A stretch of 64,000 bases of DNA from Stenotrophomonas sp. VV52. GTDB lineage: Bacteria; Pseudomonadota; Gammaproteobacteria; Xanthomonadales; Xanthomonadaceae. Below are positions 60,168-64,000 of the stretch, piece after piece (within the stretch, counting starts at the first letter, position 1; every line of letters begins with the position of its first letter). The notes below the pieces were generated by a model. The model made no database searches and was not told the DNA's origin. It saw nothing but the letters and a program-made list of their open reading frames with translations. Both the position numbers and the translations under genes were made by a program. The DNA lies in the NCBI RefSeq assembly GCF_002893095.1, contig NZ_PKQQ01000014.1, positions 35,004 through 99,003 on the forward strand, read 5' to 3'.

Positions 60168-60755
60168 GTGAGCAGAACAAGTAATTCTCATCCACTGCAG
60201 ATTGCGACGCTGCCTATCGGCGTGAATGGCGGTGCGATCGGCGTTACCTTTGCACCGGGAAAATATCAGGACGTCGCAATGACGGGGTCTTGGGCCCGAG
60301 ACTTGGATATCGATCTGGCGTCGATAGTCGCGTGGGGAGCACAGCATCTGATCACGTTGATTGAGCCGTGGGAGTTCGAAGAGCTACGAATTACCTCCTT
60401 GGCAGAGCGTGCCAAAGCGCATGGCTTGATGTGGCACGGCCTACCGATTAAGGATGGTGCGGCTCCTGATGCACGGCTGCTTCTGCCATGGCAATCCACA
60501 GGACCCCAGTTCGCAGCCGAGCTCTTGTCCGGAAGCAGGATCGTGGTGCACTGCAAAGGAGGCCTAGGGCGAGCGGGGACCGTGGCGTCGATGCTTCTCA
60601 TTGACACGGGCTGCGCTCCAGACGGCATCGATGCGATCGCTAAGGTGCGCTCGGTGCGCCCTGGTGCAGTGGAGACTGCGGAGCAGGAAGAATTCATCCT
60701 GAATTGGCCTGCTCGCAGAGCCTCAAGTCTGGGGGTAGTCGCAATGCCCGGCTAA
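60168..60755 (+). CDS. CDKN3-like dual-specificity phosphatase
   Basis: A 195-residue cysteine phosphatase. The P-loop HCKGGLGRAGTVASMLL (about residues 126-142) gives the C-x5-R signature of tyrosine/dual-specificity phosphatases. Upstream LITLIEPWEFEELRI and the DGAAPDARLLLPW loop could supply the general acid. It resembles bacterial proteins of the cyclin-dependent kinase inhibitor 3 (CDKN3) domain family. The GTG start at 60168 has CGGAGAG about 10 bp upstream. It is the last island gene before the right junction. Target unknown. Confidence 0.85.
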   Translation: MSRTSNSHPLQIATLPIGVNGGAIGVTFAPGKYQDVAMTGSWARDLDIDLASIVAWGAQHLITLIEPWEFEELRITSLAERAKAHGLMWHGLPIKDGAAPDARLLLPWQSTGPQFAAELLSGSRIVVHCKGGLGRAGTVASMLLIDTGCAPDGIDAIAKVRSVRPGAVETAEQEEFILNWPARRASSLGVVAMPG

Positions 60756-60875
60756 CCTACCCTTTACCGCCTTGGGCTGGAATACAAGAGGACGGAACTC
60801 CGCAGGTAGTCTGTAGGGAAGCCGCCGTAGGGGACGCAGTGCTGAACACTTTTCCTCGAACACATATAGTGCTGT

Positions 60876-61730
60876 TGCTCCTACTGCTTCGCCCGGCCCT
60901 CGCACGCGTTCCTCAACCTGTCGCCGGGCCTGGACTTCGAAACCAAGCTGTTCGCCAAGACCAACGCACCGCAGCTGCTGCGCAGGGAACTCTCGCGGCC
61001 GGCCTACACCCCGCAACCCATCGCGCTGGGCATCAACACCGACGCCTACCAGCCGATCGAACGCAAACTCAAGCTGACCCGCCAGCTCATCGAAGTGATG
61101 CTGGAAACCCAGCATCCGTTCTCGCTGATCACCAAGAACGCCCTGGTAGAGCGCGACATCGACCTGCTCGCGCCGCTGGCGGAGAAGAACCTGGTCAGCG
61201 TGCACTTCTCGGTCACCTCGCTCGACCCGCATCTTTCCGCACGGCTCGAACCCCGCGCCTCCGCCCCGCACGCGCGCCTGCGCGCCATGCGCCGCCTGCA
61301 TGACGCCGGCATTCCAGTCGGTGTGATGGTCGCCCCGGTCATTCCCTGGATCAACGACGCCGAACTGGAGGCGGTACTGGAAGCCGCACGCGATGCCGGC
61401 GCCAGCACCGCCGGGTACGTGCTGCTGCGCCTGCCACTGGAAGTAGCCCCGCTCTTCCGCGACTGGCTCGACACGCACCACCCCGACCGCGCCGCGCACG
61501 TGATGAGCACCATCAACCAGCTGCGCGGCGGCAAGGACTACAACAGCGAGTTCGGCACCCGCATGCGCGGCGAAGGCGTCTACGCCGACCTGCTTTCGCA
61601 CCGCTTCAAACTGGCGCGCAGGCGGCTTGGCTTCGATGCGCAGAACAGCCAGTGGCCGAAGTTGGACTGCACGAAATTCGTGCGGCCATTGCCGCCTCGC
61701 GAAGATTCGCCGCAGGGCTCGTTGTTCTAA
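60876..61730 (+). pseudogene. 3' fragment of the disrupted PA0069-family radical SAM gene
   Basis: In frame from the right junction this reads C-S-Y-C-F-A-R-P-S-H, then LNLSPGLDFETKLFAKTNAP and on to EDSPQGSLF, continuing the gene that begins at 36113. It holds the last cysteines of the cluster and the whole barrel but no N-terminus. A TAG at 60867 closes the frame just upstream, so no fusion is made. A shorter internal frame from about 61095 is open but would lack the SAM site. Third-position GC is high, like the host genome and unlike the island copy. Confidence 0.93.
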
Positions 61731-61750
61731 AAGCGCGCCGTTGCTGCGTG

Positions 61751-62008
61751 CTACTTCGGCTTCTGCGCCTGGTCGCGGCGGAACAGCTCCCACTCATCCA
61801 CCCGGGTGCCGTCCGGCAGGTGGCAGATGCCCCTCTGGTTGCCCTGTGCGTCCTTCTCGATCTCCACCTTTCCGCCTACCTTCTCGCAGTGCACTGAAGC
61901 CGGGTTGGCCATGCCCAACTGGGTCTCGTGCACTTCCTGGCTCTGCTGGGAACACCCCGCCAGGCCCGACAGGGCAAGTGCTGCCAGCATGATCACGTTG
62001 CTACGCAT
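61751..62008 (-). CDS. DUF333-type small lipoprotein
   Basis: An 85-residue lipoprotein. The signal is MRSNVIMLAALALSGLAGCS with lipobox LAGC. The mature part has GMANPASVHCEKVGGKVEIE and GICHLPDGTRVDEWELFRRD, the pattern of DUF333 (hemolysin-type putative lipoproteins) with two conserved cysteines. ATG 62008; upstream in-frame codons to 62131 lack signal character. It is convergent with the radical SAM remnant, 20 bp away. Confidence 0.87.
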   Translation of the reverse strand: MRSNVIMLAALALSGLAGCSQQSQEVHETQLGMANPASVHCEKVGGKVEIEKDAQGNQRGICHLPDGTRVDEWELFRRDQAQKPK

Positions 62009-62323
62009 GAAGCTTTCTCCGCTGAAGGTGGCATCGACCCAACCCAGTGTTAAACCCCAGGTGTGAAATGCGTGTGTCGCATCGCCTCCGCACGGGACCC
62101 GGCTACTCAGGCCTTCAACTTGCAGCATCAAGCAAGCAATTCCGTCCGGGAAGTGCTAGCTCCAGTTGTCCAATTTTCTTATCACATAGCCGCCAAAGTC
62201 CTACGACGAGGAAGAAGAACCCCTATACCGCGGACCAGCAGGGAGCAACTAATCTTCACACGCGACTCAAGGAAGTCGTTCTACATCCCGCGCGGCCTCG
62301 TGCAGCCTTGACGCTAATGAAAG
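62009..62323. other. Intergenic region at a drop in GC content
   Basis: About 315 bp between divergent genes. From about 62150 the composition becomes more A/T-rich and stays so through the ABC transporter, marking a second likely transfer boundary. No repeat or tRNA was found. Confidence 0.5.
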
Positions 62324-64000
62324 ATGACCTCGCCCAAAGAAGCGAAACACCAAACAAGCTACGTCATGCTCATCAGCGCGGTCAGCAACGTCCTGATGTT
62401 CTCGTCACCAATCTACATGCTCCAGGTGTACGACAGCGTGCTTCCATCCGGAAGCCTCTTCACGCTTGCAATGCTTAGCGCGGCGCTGGCAGCCCTACTC
62501 CTACTCAACTGGACCCTCGAAGCGCGTCGTGGACAGATGCTGGTACTCCTCTCAGCCCGCATAGAGATCACTATCGCGGCGCGTCTCCACCAAAAGCTGA
62601 TTGGCACGGAGCGCGGAGAGACCGCCGCATCAATTGCGATCTTCAAACAGCTCGATGAGGTTACAGCGTTCATTTCCTCGGGGCGCTTATGTCCTTACCT
62701 TGACATTCCTTGGTCACCGCTCTTCATCGTAAGCCTATTCTTCATAAGCCCATCGTTGGGAACACTATCGTGTGTCGGAATAGGGATCATCTCAGGGTTA
62801 GCTGCAGCTGCAGCGAGGACCTCGGCGCACCACTCCACGGAGCATCAAAGCAACCGGACGGAAGCGAATCGAATTCTGAGTGAGAGCGTGAACAACATCC
62901 ACGCAGCACGCGCTATGGGAATGTGGCCAGTCCTGCGTCAACATTGGGAAAGCCAGCGACACGCTTACCTTAGGGGACATATCCACGCAGGATACTCCGC
63001 AGCTTTCCTTGGATCCACCTCCAAGACAGTGCGTCTGGCACTCCAGTCAGCGGCACTTGGCGTCGGCGCGTGGCTGGCCGTCGTAGGGGAGATTTCCCCC
63101 GGGATGATGATCGTATCGTCCATACTGATGGGGCGTGCGTTGACCCCCGTAGACCAAATAACAAGTACATGGAAAGAGGCGACTCGAGCGCGCCGCGCAT
63201 GGAGACGAGTTCGGGGAGCTCTGAAGGGGTACTCACCAGAACGAGGCACACTCCCAGCGCGAACCTCGTGGCCCGCTTCAACGATCGAGTGCGGGATCGA
63301 ATCATGCTCTCCGCCTGGCTGGAGGGGGGCACGTCCGGCGCTCAGCGCAATACAGTTCCGGCTTGAAGCGGGTGAAGTGCTTGGTGTGATAGGACCGTCC
63401 GGAGCTGGAAAAACGACGCTGCTTCAAGTCCTTACGGGAAACATCGATATCAACAACGGAGACGTCTGCATTGGAGGTGAAGCCTCTACACACTGGCGCG
63501 CCCGAAGCAATGTGATTGGATACCTGCTCCAGGACATAGCGCTGTTTGCCGGGACGATAAAGGAGAACATCACGAGGTTCGAAGATGCCGCGTCCAGTCA
63601 GGCGAGGTTGGAGGAGGCGATACACCTCGCGGGCCTGGAGCCACTACTAGCTCGTCTTGCCGAAGGCGGCGACACCCAGCTCGGACCAGGTGGACGTGGA
63701 CTTTCTGTTGGTCAGCGGCAACGGGTCGCGCTGGCCAGGGCCGTATACGCACGGCCTGCCGTTGTGATCTTGGATGAACCTGGTTCACATCAGGATGCGT
63801 GCGGCCGAGCAGCTCTCATTGAGTGCATCAAGAAGCTGCGCCGCCTGGGAATAATAGTGATCGTGACAACCCACCAGATGGAGCTACTTTCAGCTACGGA
63901 CAAAGTTCTTTCGTTGGAAAGCGGTCGCACCCGGCACCTTGGGGAAACTCGGAAGGCCCTGGAGTCATCAGGGTTCTACCCCGATATCACGGACGGTTCT
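62324..64000 (+). CDS. Type I secretion ABC transporter, PrtD-like (3' end outside window)
   Basis: From ATG 62324 the frame is open for 559 codons to the window end. The N-terminal half is an ABC exporter membrane domain (NVLMFSSPIYMLQVYDSVLP is typical of PrtD/HasD-type exporters, which lack the C39 peptidase). The ATPase has Walker A GPSGAGKTTLL (about residue 357), signature LSVGQRQRVALARA (about 460; usual LSGGQ changed to LSVGQ), and Walker B VVILDEPGS (about 480). It would export a protein through an HlyD partner and TolC, expected beyond 64000. Codon use is less GC-rich than the core genes. TGA at 62318 rules out an upstream start in frame. Confidence 0.87.
   Translation, partial: MTSPKEAKHQTSYVMLISAVSNVLMFSSPIYMLQVYDSVLPSGSLFTLAMLSAALAALLLLNWTLEARRGQMLVLLSARIEITIAARLHQKLIGTERGETAASIAIFKQLDEVTAFISSGRLCPYLDIPWSPLFIVSLFFISPSLGTLSCVGIGIISGLAAAAARTSAHHSTEHQSNRTEANRILSESVNNIHAARAMGMWPVLRQHWESQRHAYLRGHIHAGYSAAFLGSTSKTVRLALQSAALGVGAWLAVVGEISPGMMIVSSILMGRALTPVDQITSTWKEATRARRAWRRVRGALKGYSPERGTLPARTSWPASTIECGIESCSPPGWRGARPALSAIQFRLEAGEVLGVIGPSGAGKTTLLQVLTGNIDINNGDVCIGGEASTHWRARSNVIGYLLQDIALFAGTIKENITRFEDAASSQARLEEAIHLAGLEPLLARLAEGGDTQLGPGGRGLSVGQRQRVALARAVYARPAVVILDEPGSHQDACGRAALIECIKKLRRLGIIVIVTTHQMELLSATDKVLSLESGRTRHLGETRKALESSGFYPDITDGS

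Noticed and set aside
60876..61730. Functional shortened radical SAM protein from the 3' fragment
   Set aside because: A TAG at 60867 closes the frame and the first two-thirds of the cluster motif and the N-terminus are missing.

Overview
The window looks like a chromosomal segment of a Stenotrophomonas-type member of the Xanthomonadaceae. The evidence is high-GC codon use, GTAG-ended palindromic repeats of the S. maltophilia SMAG type, the gene order rpmH-rnpA-yidC-mnmE next to dnaA-dnaN-recF-gyrB, the Xanthomonas-type cluster tonB-exbB-exbD1-exbD2, and LexA-type sites fitting the Xanthomonadales pattern TTAG-N6-TACTA. No species call is possible from reading alone.

Layout. 1-10.1 kb: metabolic and envelope genes (partial zinc-type alcohol dehydrogenase, LysR regulator, LysE exporter, APC amino-acid permease, secreted M19 dipeptidase, RlmI-like methyltransferase, a yybP-ykoY manganese riboswitch leading into a TerC/Alx protein, rhomboid protease, glycerophosphodiester phosphodiesterase). 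10.2-13.6 kb: a lower-GC operon with an XRE-cupin-methyltransferase fusion followed by azlC-azlD. 13.7-20.1 kb, minus strand: mnmE, a deacetylase/caspase/TPR lipoprotein, yidC, rnpA, rpmH. 20.1-27.6 kb: the replication-origin core (dnaA, dnaN, recF, gyrB) with DnaA boxes in three intergenic regions and four parS-like palindromes between the end of dnaN and the end of recF. 27.6-35.9 kb: a CPBP membrane protease, M48 lipoprotein peptidase, TPR protein, tonB-exbB-exbD1-exbD2, cardiolipin synthase, a small membrane protein and pdxJ.

At 36.1 kb a PA0069-type radical SAM gene is cut by a genomic island of about 24.5 kb (about 36349-60875). The break lies inside the codons of its iron-sulfur motif; the 3' remainder resumes at 60876. 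The island carries its own intact, diverged copy of the disrupted gene (37300-38391), and both copies have a LexA-type site upstream. The rest of the island holds an XRE regulator with a nested palindromic operator, two unfamiliar genes (one a HAD-like phosphatase), three consecutive tyrosine-recombinase-type proteins with a small opposite-strand HTH/coiled-coil protein (a Tn554/Gamma-Mobile-Trio-like mobility module), a Gabija-type anti-phage pair (gajA-gajB), a heavy-metal efflux cluster (CzcCBA-like RND system, HupE/UreJ protein, membrane-anchor protein, His-rich MFS exporter) and a CDKN3-like dual-specificity phosphatase.

Right of the island are a DUF333-type lipoprotein and a lower-GC PrtD-type ABC transporter that runs off the window. 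The proposed logic is an element that enters a conserved SOS-type gene, replaces its function, and delivers phage defence and metal resistance. The disruption, the second gene copy and the gene content are visible in the sequence; mobility and function are inferred.
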